From Chloroflexota bacterium (GTDB lineage: Bacteria; Chloroflexota; Dehalococcoidia; Tepidiformales; Tepidiformaceae), in contig JAKALX010000003.1 in the NCBI GenBank assembly GCA_021823905.1, positions 1 through 33,228 on the forward strand: DNA of 33,228 nucleotides, written 5' to 3'. The translations under genes were made by a program, and so were the position numbers. Under the pieces are notes generated by a model, which made no database searches, was not told the origin of the DNA, and saw only the letters and a list, made by a program, of their open reading frames with translations. Shown here piece by piece: positions 15,261 to 23,327 of this stretch (positions within the stretch are counted from its first letter, which is position 1; the number at the start of each line of letters is the position of its first letter).

Positions 15261-18075
15261 GCCCGCCTCCTTTGGGATCGTCAGCAGCATGGGAACTCTT
15301 GCCGGCACCCCTGCCGTCCAGCGCTCTGCTGACCGCGCGCACAAGGTCGTGCAGGCGTTCCCGATAAACCTTTCCGACGGTCCCGATCCCTTCTTCGCCA
15401 AGGACGCGCCCCAGCCATCCAAGGCGCCGCTCCAGCCGCCGTCTCGTCAACTCCGTCTGTGCCACAACGCGCTGGAGCGAGTGGTGATCCTGGTACCCTT
15501 TCCGGGCCAGAACGCCTCTGCACTCCTCCAGAAGCTCATCCTTGCTGCTGACCAGGAGGCTTTCGAGCTCCGCTGAAAGTCTCCTTTCGGTTGCCTCACG
15601 GAACCACTCCTGTTCCGCAAGGATCGCGAGGACCTGGTTGTCGTCGGGAGGATCTCCGGCCCCGTTTGAACCGTCCACCTCGAGGTGCACCGCGCGGTAG
15701 ATCCCGTTGAAGAACACCAGAGCCTCGCCGGGCATCAGACGCGACAGGGACTCTTCCACCGCGGGTTCCAGGAGCATCGCTGCTGCAATCGTGTCCCGCT
15801 CTTCACCGTCCGCCACGCCGTGCGTGATCTTCACATTGGTGTTCTTGACCACCTCGGGGGCGACCGCCGAAGGGATTTGATCCACCACAATGATGCCCAC
15901 CCCATAGGCGCGAATCTCCGCGAGGAGCTTGACGAGGAAGCGCGCCGCGTGACCTTCCGGGTCGGCCTCCTCGTTCCCCCGCGAGACCCCGCGGTGCGCC
16001 GGAATGAGGCCGTGTGCCTCCTCGATCACGATCACGAGACGGAGCTTCCGGCTCGGACCGAGGGTGCGCAGGTCGCGCAACAGCGAGCTGAGGTAGAGAA
16101 GGGTGAGGAAGCTCTGCTGGCGCGAGCTCAAGGCCTGCAACTCGATGATTGTAGGCCATGCAAGGAGGTCCGAGATGGCTGGAAACGGCGCCGACGTCCG
16201 AAATATCCGTCCCACGCTGCCCCAGGTCAGCGGTTGTACCCTCTTCCGGATCGCGGCATCGAGGTTTCCCGCCACCTCTCCCTGGTACCCGGCCTCCTTG
16301 GCCACCGCGCGGACCCCCCGCAGCAGGGCGTCGATGTCCGGGAACCGATTGCACTCTTCGCAAAGGTCCTCTTCGTCGTCCCCGGCCTCCTCATATGCCC
16401 AGCGCACCCCGGCGTCAAGGAACGCGTCCAGCGGGCCACCCAGCGACATCGTCGCCGCCAGGCACATGGTCAGCGTGGCAATGTGCTCCTCCACCGTGCA
16501 GCCGTGGGGAACCACAAACGGGTTGAACCGAAGAGGGGACAGACGCTCCAGCCCAGGCGTGAAGATCCGTAGCGACCCCGCCCAAGCGTTGCCGCACTGC
16601 AGCAACGCCCGGTATTCCGCCTTGGCTGGCTCCAGTACGACAAACGGGATCCCGAATTTCTCCCAGAGCTGCCTCAACAGGACCTTGATCGTCGTCGTCT
16701 TGCCGGAACCCGTAAACCCCGACGTGAACACGTGCCGCAGAAGCTCGTTGACACCCATCGAGAAGAGGTGGCCTGTCTCGACGGCGCGCCCGATGACCAG
16801 CGCAGGCTCCCCAGTTGTCGCTCCATTGGCTGCGCCCTCGGCTGTGGTGTCGAGGTTGATCGTCCGGAACGCCGCGCCCCGGCTCGTCGGCAACCGCAGC
16901 ATCGCGCCCCCCACCTCGCGTCCGACGATGCGGTTGAGGCTCCTGATCCGCTGGAGGCGGAGCCCCCGTGCCGGGTCCGTCCCGCGCAGCGCTTCTAGGC
17001 GCTGCTCGGCATCGCGGGCCGCGCCCGTCAGAGCCGCGACAGGGCGCTGCCCCTCGCCGTACCCCGAAAACGACCGCCCCAGACCAAGCGCGGCCTCATG
17101 CCCCGAGTCTCCCGGACCGAGGTGCACCACGTCGAACCGCTGCCCGCCGGCCAGCGAGCTTCCGATCACACGACTCAGCAGCTCACCAGCAGCGGGGGAC
17201 GAACACATGACCCGGATCGTGAACTCGTAGACCAGGCCGCCGAGCAACACTTCGAGCAACGCCTCGAGATCCTTCCGCAGGCGACCGGCGATCGGGTCGC
17301 CGCGTCGGGCCAGATCCACCGATCGGCCGGTGCTCCGCCGCTCGCTGGTGTATGCCGATTCAAGCAGGCTGAGATGCTCGATCTCCTCGCGCAGAGCTGC
17401 GACACCGGCCTCCGGAAGCGAGACCGGCCTCACGATCAGGTCGGCCACACAGGGGACACCGATTGAGGGCAACACACCGTCAAGCAGCTCGCGCCATTCG
17501 AGACCCGCACCCTCGCCGGCCAGCGGGGCAAGGCTGTAGCCGGGTTGCCCCGAGGCCAGATCCACAAGCTGTTCGCCCCCCGTCACCACGAAGACATGGA
17601 GATCGCCGCCGGCAGTGAGAAGACTCGCCGCCTCGGAGATGGACGACTCCCTGACCCGGCAGAACGCCCGGATCGCGTGATCCGGGGCCAGCCCCAGTTC
17701 GTGCTGTGGAACGCGGAAGAAGAGCTTCGCCCGTGCCTCGCCCGCACCTGCGTCCAAGGCAAGCCTGAGCCCGACCTCATTGCCGCCCCCCGGTACCGTC
17801 GCGTCAAGTGCCTTCACCAGGGCACTCGCCCCACCTTCGTCCGCTCCCTGACCGTATCGCAGACGGAACTTCGGCTGCGACAGGTCCAACAGCACGTCGA
17901 CTCCAAGGATCCTCGGCACCGGTGGCGGGCTCTTCACACCAGCACTTCCGTCAGGGGTTGCCGATGTGGCGCCCGGCCCACCGATCCTTCCGTCGTCTCC
18001 CGTTCCACGCCCGCGGCCGGCGCTCTTCATCAGCTTGAGAGAGGGAGTTCGCGGTCGAGCCGGTCTGTCTGTCAT
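15253..18075 (-). CDS. HerA/FtsK-type ATPase
   Basis: 940 residues. A variable N-terminal part (1-430) is followed by the ATPase core: Walker A GFTGSGKTT (453-461), Walker B VIVIEEAHG with Glu685/Glu686, and a later VVDQIPSAVAPEVVKNTN (730-747) typical of the HerA/VirB4-like clade, which form rings that pump DNA or protein. An insert at 566-575 (DDEEDLCEECNRF) has two or three Cys that could bind metal. The C-terminal about 140 residues are helical and basic. GGAGGTGATGGG lies directly before the ATG at 18075. No NurA-type nuclease is adjacent, so this is not the usual HerA-NurA repair pair. Its neighbours (helical proteins, a TonB-like protein and a sigma-like protein) point to an unrecognised complex, possibly defence or secretion. 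Confidence 0.88.
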   Translation of the reverse strand: MTDRPARPRTPSLKLMKSAGRGRGTGDDGRIGGPGATSATPDGSAGVKSPPPVPRILGVDVLLDLSQPKFRLRYGQGADEGGASALVKALDATVPGGGNEVGLRLALDAGAGEARAKLFFRVPQHELGLAPDHAIRAFCRVRESSISEAASLLTAGGDLHVFVVTGGEQLVDLASGQPGYSLAPLAGEGAGLEWRELLDGVLPSIGVPCVADLIVRPVSLPEAGVAALREEIEHLSLLESAYTSERRSTGRSVDLARRGDPIAGRLRKDLEALLEVLLGGLVYEFTIRVMCSSPAAGELLSRVIGSSLAGGQRFDVVHLGPGDSGHEAALGLGRSFSGYGEGQRPVAALTGAARDAEQRLEALRGTDPARGLRLQRIRSLNRIVGREVGGAMLRLPTSRGAAFRTINLDTTAEGAANGATTGEPALVIGRAVETGHLFSMGVNELLRHVFTSGFTGSGKTTTIKVLLRQLWEKFGIPFVVLEPAKAEYRALLQCGNAWAGSLRIFTPGLERLSPLRFNPFVVPHGCTVEEHIATLTMCLAATMSLGGPLDAFLDAGVRWAYEEAGDDEEDLCEECNRFPDIDALLRGVRAVAKEAGYQGEVAGNLDAAIRKRVQPLTWGSVGRIFRTSAPFPAISDLLAWPTIIELQALSSRQQSFLTLLYLSSLLRDLRTLGPSRKLRLVIVIEEAHGLIPAHRGVSRGNEEADPEGHAARFLVKLLAEIRAYGVGIIVVDQIPSAVAPEVVKNTNVKITHGVADGEERDTIAAAMLLEPAVEESLSRLMPGEALVFFNGIYRAVHLEVDGSNGAGDPPDDNQVLAILAEQEWFREATERRLSAELESLLVSSKDELLEECRGVLARKGYQDHHSLQRVVAQTELTRRRLERRLGWLGRVLGEEGIGTVGKVYRERLHDLVRAVSRALDGRGAGKSSHAADDPKGGGHA

Positions 18076-18093
18076 CCCATCACCTCCGCCAGG

Positions 18094-19680
18094 TCACGAG
18101 ATGCACTTCACTGGACCGGGCTTCTTGGCAATCGCGTGGCTCTCGAGACGATGCCCGGTCTCGATGAAGACCTCAACGCTCGCGTTGCGCAGCGGTGCAA
18201 AACCCGGAAGTCTCTCGAGGTCGCCGTGGTTCAGCCGGTCCAGGATTCCCCGTCCCGGTGGCACTTGGTCCGGTTCAACCACCAGACCCGAGTACACGGA
18301 AAGCTGCAACGCCCCCGCCACCAGCGCCGGGCGCACCGCGAAGACAAGGTCCGACACCTCAGGCTCGTGGCCTCCGTGCTCGACGACCACCCAAGCCCGT
18401 CCCGTTCTCGGTCCGAGCGCCTCCTCGACTCCCGTCCAGAACCGTAGCTCCAGGGCCGCCCAGTCCTCCTCCGCTGCCACCTCCATCGCCGTCGAGGCAA
18501 AAAGGTCCGAGACTGGCAGGCCACTGGTCCCGATGCTGAATTCGTTGCCGTTGACCTTCTCGAGTGAGAGCAGAATGAGGCGCCAGGCGTCCGGTCCTGC
18601 CGCGCTCACAGCCGTCAGCATGTTGATCCAGGAAGCCTCACTGATCCTGTCGTAGGCTCTCTCCACTTCGATCACTACCAGCCGGTGTGCCTCGTCCTCG
18701 GACCGTTCCGCGCCCCGACGGGGGGCCGCGAGCCGCTCCGCGCGCTCGCGCATCGTCCCGAGCGTTGGTTCCTCCGGATCCTGCCAATCCAGCAGGTTGG
18801 CGGTGATGAACGAGTCACAGACGGCAAGCGCTCCATCCGGGTTCTCATGCTTCCAGAGCTCGATCAACCGGCTCGCCGCGCCCAACATCTCCTCGCCCCT
18901 TGGCGCCTTACCGTCCTCTTGCTGCAGCATGTAGCGCCCCGCGTATTGGACGGGTCCCCCTGGCACGTCGGCGAAGAGAGCCCACCAGTCCGCCAAGGCA
19001 TTCTTCTCTCCAACCGGGTTCCTGGCGTTTCGAGCGGCGCGCGCCACGATCTCCAGGGCCGTGCTCCTGACGTCAAGCCCCACCGAGGGATCCGCGATCA
19101 GGTCCCGCGCCGCGACCGTTGCCAGAAACCCGTTCCCACGCTGGAAGCTGCTCCGTGACCGGATGAGTCCGCCGTATGCAGCCGCCTCACCCGCGGCCTG
19201 TCCCGGTTCGGCCGCGGCGATGGCCACCGCGGTGAGCCGCTCACGGACGTCGTCCTCCCCGACCTCGCCGGCGACGTCAAGGGCCGTCGCGATCCACCAG
19301 GCCTTCGCGCCTTCACCGACCTCATCCCAGGGTGCCTCGGCGAGCGCAATGAGGCACATCCCAAGCTCGTTTGCCACCGCGACCTGGCCTCCGCCGCGCA
19401 GCTCCGTGGCGAGCAACCTGCTCTCCTCCAACACGTGCCACGCACACGCCACAGCGGCCGAGTGTCGCTCCGCTGCGAGGCCTTCATCGTTGAGCCCGGC
19501 GAGCTCCTGCCACAAGACCATGAACCTTTGGAGTTCCTCCGGCAGGTGCGCGAGCGACATCCGCGCAGTCGATTCTCTCGCCCGAGGCCGGCGTGCCGCC
19601 AGCGCCCCCGACCACGGGACCAGCGCCGAGGACCGTCCTGTTGGAGCCCGCCCTTTCCCGCCATTTGTCTTTCGTGCCAT
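18094..19680 (-). CDS. Large uncharacterised helical protein
   Basis: 528 residues with GGGAGGCGAAC directly before the ATG at 19680. The N-terminal 40 residues are basic and disordered (RKTNGGKGRAPTGRSS). Residues about 45-330 look like stacked Ala/Leu helices, similar in feel to TPR or HEAT repeats, though I see no clear repeat period. The C-terminal 150 residues are beta-rich (RAWVVVEHGGHEPEVSDLVF). No membrane segment. I do not recognise the family. It ends 18 bases before the ATPase start, so the two are probably co-translated, and it could be the substrate-recognition or scaffold part of the ATPase complex. Confidence 0.8.
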   Translation of the reverse strand: MARKTNGGKGRAPTGRSSALVPWSGALAARRPRARESTARMSLAHLPEELQRFMVLWQELAGLNDEGLAAERHSAAVACAWHVLEESRLLATELRGGGQVAVANELGMCLIALAEAPWDEVGEGAKAWWIATALDVAGEVGEDDVRERLTAVAIAAAEPGQAAGEAAAYGGLIRSRSSFQRGNGFLATVAARDLIADPSVGLDVRSTALEIVARAARNARNPVGEKNALADWWALFADVPGGPVQYAGRYMLQQEDGKAPRGEEMLGAASRLIELWKHENPDGALAVCDSFITANLLDWQDPEEPTLGTMRERAERLAAPRRGAERSEDEAHRLVVIEVERAYDRISEASWINMLTAVSAAGPDAWRLILLSLEKVNGNEFSIGTSGLPVSDLFASTAMEVAAEEDWAALELRFWTGVEEALGPRTGRAWVVVEHGGHEPEVSDLVFAVRPALVAGALQLSVYSGLVVEPDQVPPGRGILDRLNHGDLERLPGFAPLRNASVEVFIETGHRLESHAIAKKPGPVKCIS

Positions 19681-19714
19681 GTTCGCCTCCCGTGCCTCCG
19701 CGTCGGATCAACGC

Positions 19715-20221
19715 CTAGGTGCGCCCTTTGCGCCCGTGCCGCACGCCTTCCTCGATGAGATCGATGGCGGCTCGCAACGCGAAGTCGCAATCCATGTCCG
19801 ACCGCCAGACCTTCTGAAGCTGCAAGGGCAGCACAAGCCACTCGTCGGGGCCGGCGAGGAGCCGAACTTCAGGCGCGTGCTCCGGAAAAGTCCGCGGCAG
19901 CCAGGCGCATGCCTGCCGCTGTTCGCCGCCGGACAGCCTCAGAACGCCCTCGAACGCCAACGCTCCGTCGCGGAGAATCCTCACGACCATTTGAACGTCA
20001 GCGCTCTCGAGCAAGGCCCTCGCCGACTCCAACTCGCTTTGGTAGCGGCCCGGATCCGCCTGCCACCAGGGTGGAGTCCGCAACGCATCCAGCACCATCC
20101 GCCGTTCGCAAGCGTCGCGAAGACGCCCGAATGCGGGGTCTCGTTCGACCTCGATCGCCCCGCTCAATGCGTCCACCACGCGCTGCAGCGGTTGCGACCG
20201 ATAGGACACGAGTTCGTTCAT
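19715..20221 (-). CDS. Small protein with possible E2/RWD-like pattern
   Basis: 168 residues; GGGGAGGG lies four to five bases before the ATG at 20221, which settles the start against a longer frame reaching 20419. After a helical N-terminus, residues 75-165 follow the order of a ubiquitin-conjugating-enzyme fold: strands VQMVVRILRD and AFEGVLRLS, then LPRTFPEHAPEVRLL (compare the FP..PP.V turn of E2 proteins), a Trp, and two closing helices. The HPN motif and catalytic Cys of active E2 enzymes are absent, so if the reading is right it would be an inactive RWD-like relative. This is pattern recognition only and may be wrong. It sits between a coiled-coil gene and the large helical protein, in the same run as the ATPase. 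Confidence 0.7.
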   Translation of the reverse strand: MNELVSYRSQPLQRVVDALSGAIEVERDPAFGRLRDACERRMVLDALRTPPWWQADPGRYQSELESARALLESADVQMVVRILRDGALAFEGVLRLSGGEQRQACAWLPRTFPEHAPEVRLLAGPDEWLVLPLQLQKVWRSDMDCDFALRAAIDLIEEGVRHGRKGRT

Positions 20222-20234
20222 GGGTTCCCTCCCC

Positions 20235-20930
20235 TCACAGTCGGAACCACGGCAAGGACGGTACTGACCCGGTCTCGGAAGGCGCTCTCCCGTGACCTGA
20301 ACTGTCTCGAGTCTCAGCCGGTGGCGCCAACGACCTGCCCGGCCCTGGTCCTGCACCTGACGCCGACCCCGAGTGCTGAGCGGGAAGCGCCATACCCGCG
20401 ATCGCATCCGCCTGTGCACGTTCCTTCTCCAGCGTCGCGAGCCGCTCCCTCGCGCTCCGGATGCATTCGCCTAGCTTCCTTAGCAGGTCACCGAAGAAGT
20501 TGCGCTCGGCGTGCCAGGCGGTGGTCGCGTTCCGAAGTTCGTCCGTGTATCGTCCGAAACTCCGGCGCCGCAGGGTCTCAATCCCTCTCTCGCCTTGATC
20601 CTGCGCAGCTTCGATTTCGCCGCCCAAGCGCCGTGCTTGGGTGCTCAGCGCCTCGATCTCGCGCCGTTGGGACGCGCCCTCCTTTGCCATCAGGCCCGCC
20701 ATCTCTTCGCGTTCTCTTGACTCTCGCCGAAACCTCGCAATCACCTCCGGCGTGGGCTCGTCGAAGTAGCCCGGCGCCGTGAGGAACTGGGCTGCCAGTC
20801 GCCGACAGGACGCTTCGCTTGACAGCGCCGCGCCGAGCGCCCTCAAGGCTTCTCCCATCCGCGCGCACAGTTCTTCGACCTCCCGCTCCCAGTCGTCTCG
20901 GGACTTCCTCGGCGTGTTCCCGCTTTCCAT
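20235..20930 (-). CDS. Coiled-coil protein
   Basis: 231 residues. Residues about 10-175 are heptad-like and charged (EREVEELCARMGEALRALG; SREREEMAGLMAKEGASQR; IRSARERLATLEKERAQAD), predicting a long coiled coil or helical hairpin. The last 50 residues are a Gly/Ser/Pro-rich disordered tail. No membrane segment or known motif. It lies nine bases after the TonB-like gene's stop and 13 bases before the next start, so it belongs to the same operon. A structural role linking the membrane protein to the cytoplasmic ATPase would fit, but nothing in the sequence proves it. Confidence 0.75.
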   Translation of the reverse strand: MESGNTPRKSRDDWEREVEELCARMGEALRALGAALSSEASCRRLAAQFLTAPGYFDEPTPEVIARFRRESREREEMAGLMAKEGASQRREIEALSTQARRLGGEIEAAQDQGERGIETLRRRSFGRYTDELRNATTAWHAERNFFGDLLRKLGECIRSARERLATLEKERAQADAIAGMALPAQHSGSASGAGPGPGRSLAPPAETRDSSGHGRAPSETGSVPSLPWFRL

Positions 20931-20939
20931 CGCGCCCTC

Positions 20940-22301
20940 CTACCGCACGGTGATGACAATGTTGACGTTGGCAGCCACGGGACGGCCCCACTCGTCCCTC
21001 GCGCCTTCCCAGTGCGACCGCTCCACCACTTCCCTGAACCGCTCCTGTACGAAGCCCGCCAAGGGGAATCTCGCCCCGACCGATTCGACGTGAGCGCGCC
21101 CCGCTGCGTCGATCACTGCCCTGACGGAGATCCGCTCCCCGGCGTAGGGCGCCAGCAACGACCCCACCGACGAGGGGTACTCAATACCTCCACGCAGTGC
21201 CGCCGGTTGAGGCTCTACCGGCGCGCGCACGGTGAGGGTCTCCTGGATCGAACCTGTCGGCTTCCCGTTGACCTCCCTCGTTGGTGATGATTGCGATGAG
21301 CCCTCCGGGTGAACGGCCGAGCGCCTTGGCGGTGAGGCAAATGACCGCGACTCCGCGACGGTCGACCGCCGCTTGACCACGGGCGAGCGGGAGCGCAGGA
21401 CCTTTCCTCCAGAGGCCTCACTGCGGGCCAATGGCTTGTTGTGGATCAGCGTTGGGGCGACGGTTGATGGCCGTACTGGCGGGCTCGAGACAGCTGGCCC
21501 CGTTCGGACTAGCCCTTGCCCGAGGTACCCGAGCCCCATCGCAATCAGGCATATGGCGGCCACCAGGGACAGTGCCGCGACCAGCGGCCGGCTCTTCCCC
21601 GGGACGCGACCCCTGCCGGGCGATGCGCCACAATCCAGAGCCGAGGACACGGCGCCTAGTGACCGGAGGGGAACCGACGCATTCACCGGCACCTCGACCG
21701 CCTCAACGTCAATGACCGGTCCCCCATCGGACCCGAAGACGACTTCCTCTACCTCCGAAACCGCTTCCTCGCCAGCGGTGAACCCGGCCGAGGGTTGGCT
21801 CTGACAGTCGCCGCCGTTGGGCGAAGGGTGAGCGCCGCCTGCGACAACAACGTCATCGCCGCCGACCGCGACGGCTCTGGCCTTGTCGAGCAGCCCGAGC
21901 TCCTGGAACGTCGGCTCTTTCGCAGGCGTTGCTGGCATCTGCTGGCCATTCGGCGTCGGGGTCTGTTCTGATCGCACCGGCCAGCTGTCAGGACAGAACG
22001 ATAGCGTCGACGCCGCCGGTGGGAGCGAGACCTCTCCGAAACACTGCTCCTGGCGTCTGGTCCGCAGGACCTCTTCGATTCCTTCTGGCTGAGGCAGGGA
22101 GCCTCGCGTTCCAGTACCCCACAGCCCGGCACCGTGCTCCTCGACGCGGATTGCGGCCGTAGCGATGGAGAAGCCTCCCAGACTCATGCCTGTCGCTTCC
22201 GCACACTGTCGGGTTCCGCGTCGGTGCTGCCGCCCTGGCGACCGGTTACTGCTTCGCTCTGCCTCCTTCTTCACGGCCGGCCCTTTGCTGTGTGCCTTCA
22301 T
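20940..22301 (-). CDS. TonB-like single-pass membrane protein
   Basis: 453 residues; GGAGGGGGATTC sits directly before the ATG at 22301. Residues 1-235 would be cytoplasmic and of unknown fold. A membrane segment lies at about 239-261 (LVAALSLVAAICLIAMGLGY), followed by a long Pro/Ser/Arg-rich linker (about 265-360). The last about 90 residues look like a TonB C-terminal domain (ERISVRAVIDAAGRAHVES, then RFREVVERSHW and a closing VNIVITVR). TonB proteins carry energy from the inner membrane to outer-membrane partners. A long cytoplasmic N-terminal part is unusual for nutrient-uptake TonB and recalls TonB-like parts of motility or envelope machines. No ExbB/ExbD is visible nearby. Confidence 0.8.
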   Translation of the reverse strand: MKAHSKGPAVKKEAERSSNRSPGRQHRRGTRQCAEATGMSLGGFSIATAAIRVEEHGAGLWGTGTRGSLPQPEGIEEVLRTRRQEQCFGEVSLPPAASTLSFCPDSWPVRSEQTPTPNGQQMPATPAKEPTFQELGLLDKARAVAVGGDDVVVAGGAHPSPNGGDCQSQPSAGFTAGEEAVSEVEEVVFGSDGGPVIDVEAVEVPVNASVPLRSLGAVSSALDCGASPGRGRVPGKSRPLVAALSLVAAICLIAMGLGYLGQGLVRTGPAVSSPPVRPSTVAPTLIHNKPLARSEASGGKVLRSRSPVVKRRSTVAESRSFASPPRRSAVHPEGSSQSSPTREVNGKPTGSIQETLTVRAPVEPQPAALRGGIEYPSSVGSLLAPYAGERISVRAVIDAAGRAHVESVGARFPLAGFVQERFREVVERSHWEGARDEWGRPVAANVNIVITVR

Positions 22302-22907
22302 GAATCCCCCTCCAGCTCCAGGAGTCGGGGGGTTGCGTCACGGACCCTCCCCGGAAAAAACATCGCCTCCCGGAGATACAGTCGACGAGCTGTTCCGTTA
22401 CGACCCTTCCCCCTGAAATTTCCAGCTGGAGGTCTACACGCCGCGGCGACGCTAGTGACTGAGTACGTGTGCATCGACGTTTGGTGGATGGCACCGTTTG
22501 CCCCGTCGCACTGTGTGTCCCGGTTTGAGAAGGGAAACCGGCCGCGCGGCTGCTGTCTGGACGAGTCACCCGGCGCGTCGCCCCACCGCCGCGACCTGCG
22601 GCCCGACCCGAAACGGGACTTGATCTTCGCCCCGTCACCGAACCCGGAGCGCGATGGCCCGGCAAGGACAGCTCAACGGGTCAGATGCGAGCAGCGCCCG
22701 ACCACACTGCGCGCACTCGCCGTACCGGACCTTGCCCTCGGCGTCAAAGGCGCTCGCCACGTTCTCCGCCCTCCACGAGCCGTTTCTGGCCCATGTGGCA
22801 GACAGGCGAATTCCCGTCGCAACCCTGGGAGACCAGGCGGCTGTGGGCTACCTCGTGTTGTTTAAATGGAGAAGACGGGTGTTCAGCTCAGTTCGCAGCC
22901 GGAATCT
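22302..22907. other. Gene-poor stretch between the 72-aa and TonB-like genes
   Basis: No gene is firmly supported. A minus-strand open frame without ATG ends at a stop at 22637-22635 and encodes a Cys pair pattern (CAQCGRALLASDPLSCPC), which could be the decayed end of a zinc-ribbon protein. A neighbouring frame also reads CDGNSPVCHMGQ, so a frameshifted small zinc protein is possible. No clear promoter was found for the TonB-like operon. Confidence 0.35.
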
Positions 22908-23126
22908 TCAATGCCGAGCCGGGCGTCCCGGCTGTTTCGCCTTCCCTCGAGCCTGACGGTCGCGCAGGTGCTGCACCATGGCATCGCGGCGACGCTCTCT
23001 GATCAGCTTCACGTTGCGTTTGCCGATCTCGCGAAGTTGCTGCGTTTCCCCTGTCGTCAGTTCGCGCGGATGGCCATCCTCATCAACGAGGAGGTGGATC
23101 GCTTGGACCAAGTCTTTCGTTCGCAT
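22908..23126 (-). CDS. Small uncharacterised charged protein
   Basis: 72 residues, mostly helical and ending in a basic tail (RQARGKAKQPGRPARH). The core (KDLVQAIHLLVDEDGHPREL and TTGETQQLREIGKRNV) looks like a folded helical domain, perhaps nucleic-acid-binding. The start at 23126 has only a weak AAGG upstream. It lies about 200 bases after the sigma-like gene and 600 before the TonB-like gene on the same strand. Family not recognised; it could be an accessory regulator. Confidence 0.5.
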   Translation of the reverse strand: MRTKDLVQAIHLLVDEDGHPRELTTGETQQLREIGKRNVKLIRERRRDAMVQHLRDRQARGKAKQPGRPARH

Positions 23127-23185
23127 ATGCGCCTTATTAACCCTACCACAGCTGCACGCCGGGCTGATGCAACACCTCCAGCGTG

Positions 23186-23202
23186 GCGCCTCTTGGAGGC
23201 GC
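23186..23202 (-). terminator. Hairpin after the sigma-like gene
   Basis: GCGCCTC and GAGGCGC form a perfect seven-base stem with a TTG loop, flanked by CCAGCG/GCTGG-like extensions. There is no T run, so it is either a processing hairpin or a weak terminator between the sigma-like gene and the 72-aa gene. Confidence 0.4.
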
Positions 23203-23327
23203 TGGCAAGGAACTGCTCTTCATATGGGGGCAGCGACAACTCACTATGATCACTTCACTTTCGTGCCATGTCGCTCTCCCGGCTCTCGTTCAGGCAGGCT
23301 CATCTTTCCTCCTCCTGCCGCTCCAGT

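Noticed and set aside
19061..20782. Plus-strand open frame of 573 codons
   Set aside because: Crosses three well-supported minus-strand genes; low-complexity Ser/Arg/Pro composition.
22635..22850. Cys-rich minus-strand frame (CAQCGRALLASDPLSCPC)
   Set aside because: No start codon or ribosome site and a stop just upstream; possible decayed zinc-ribbon gene but not supportable.
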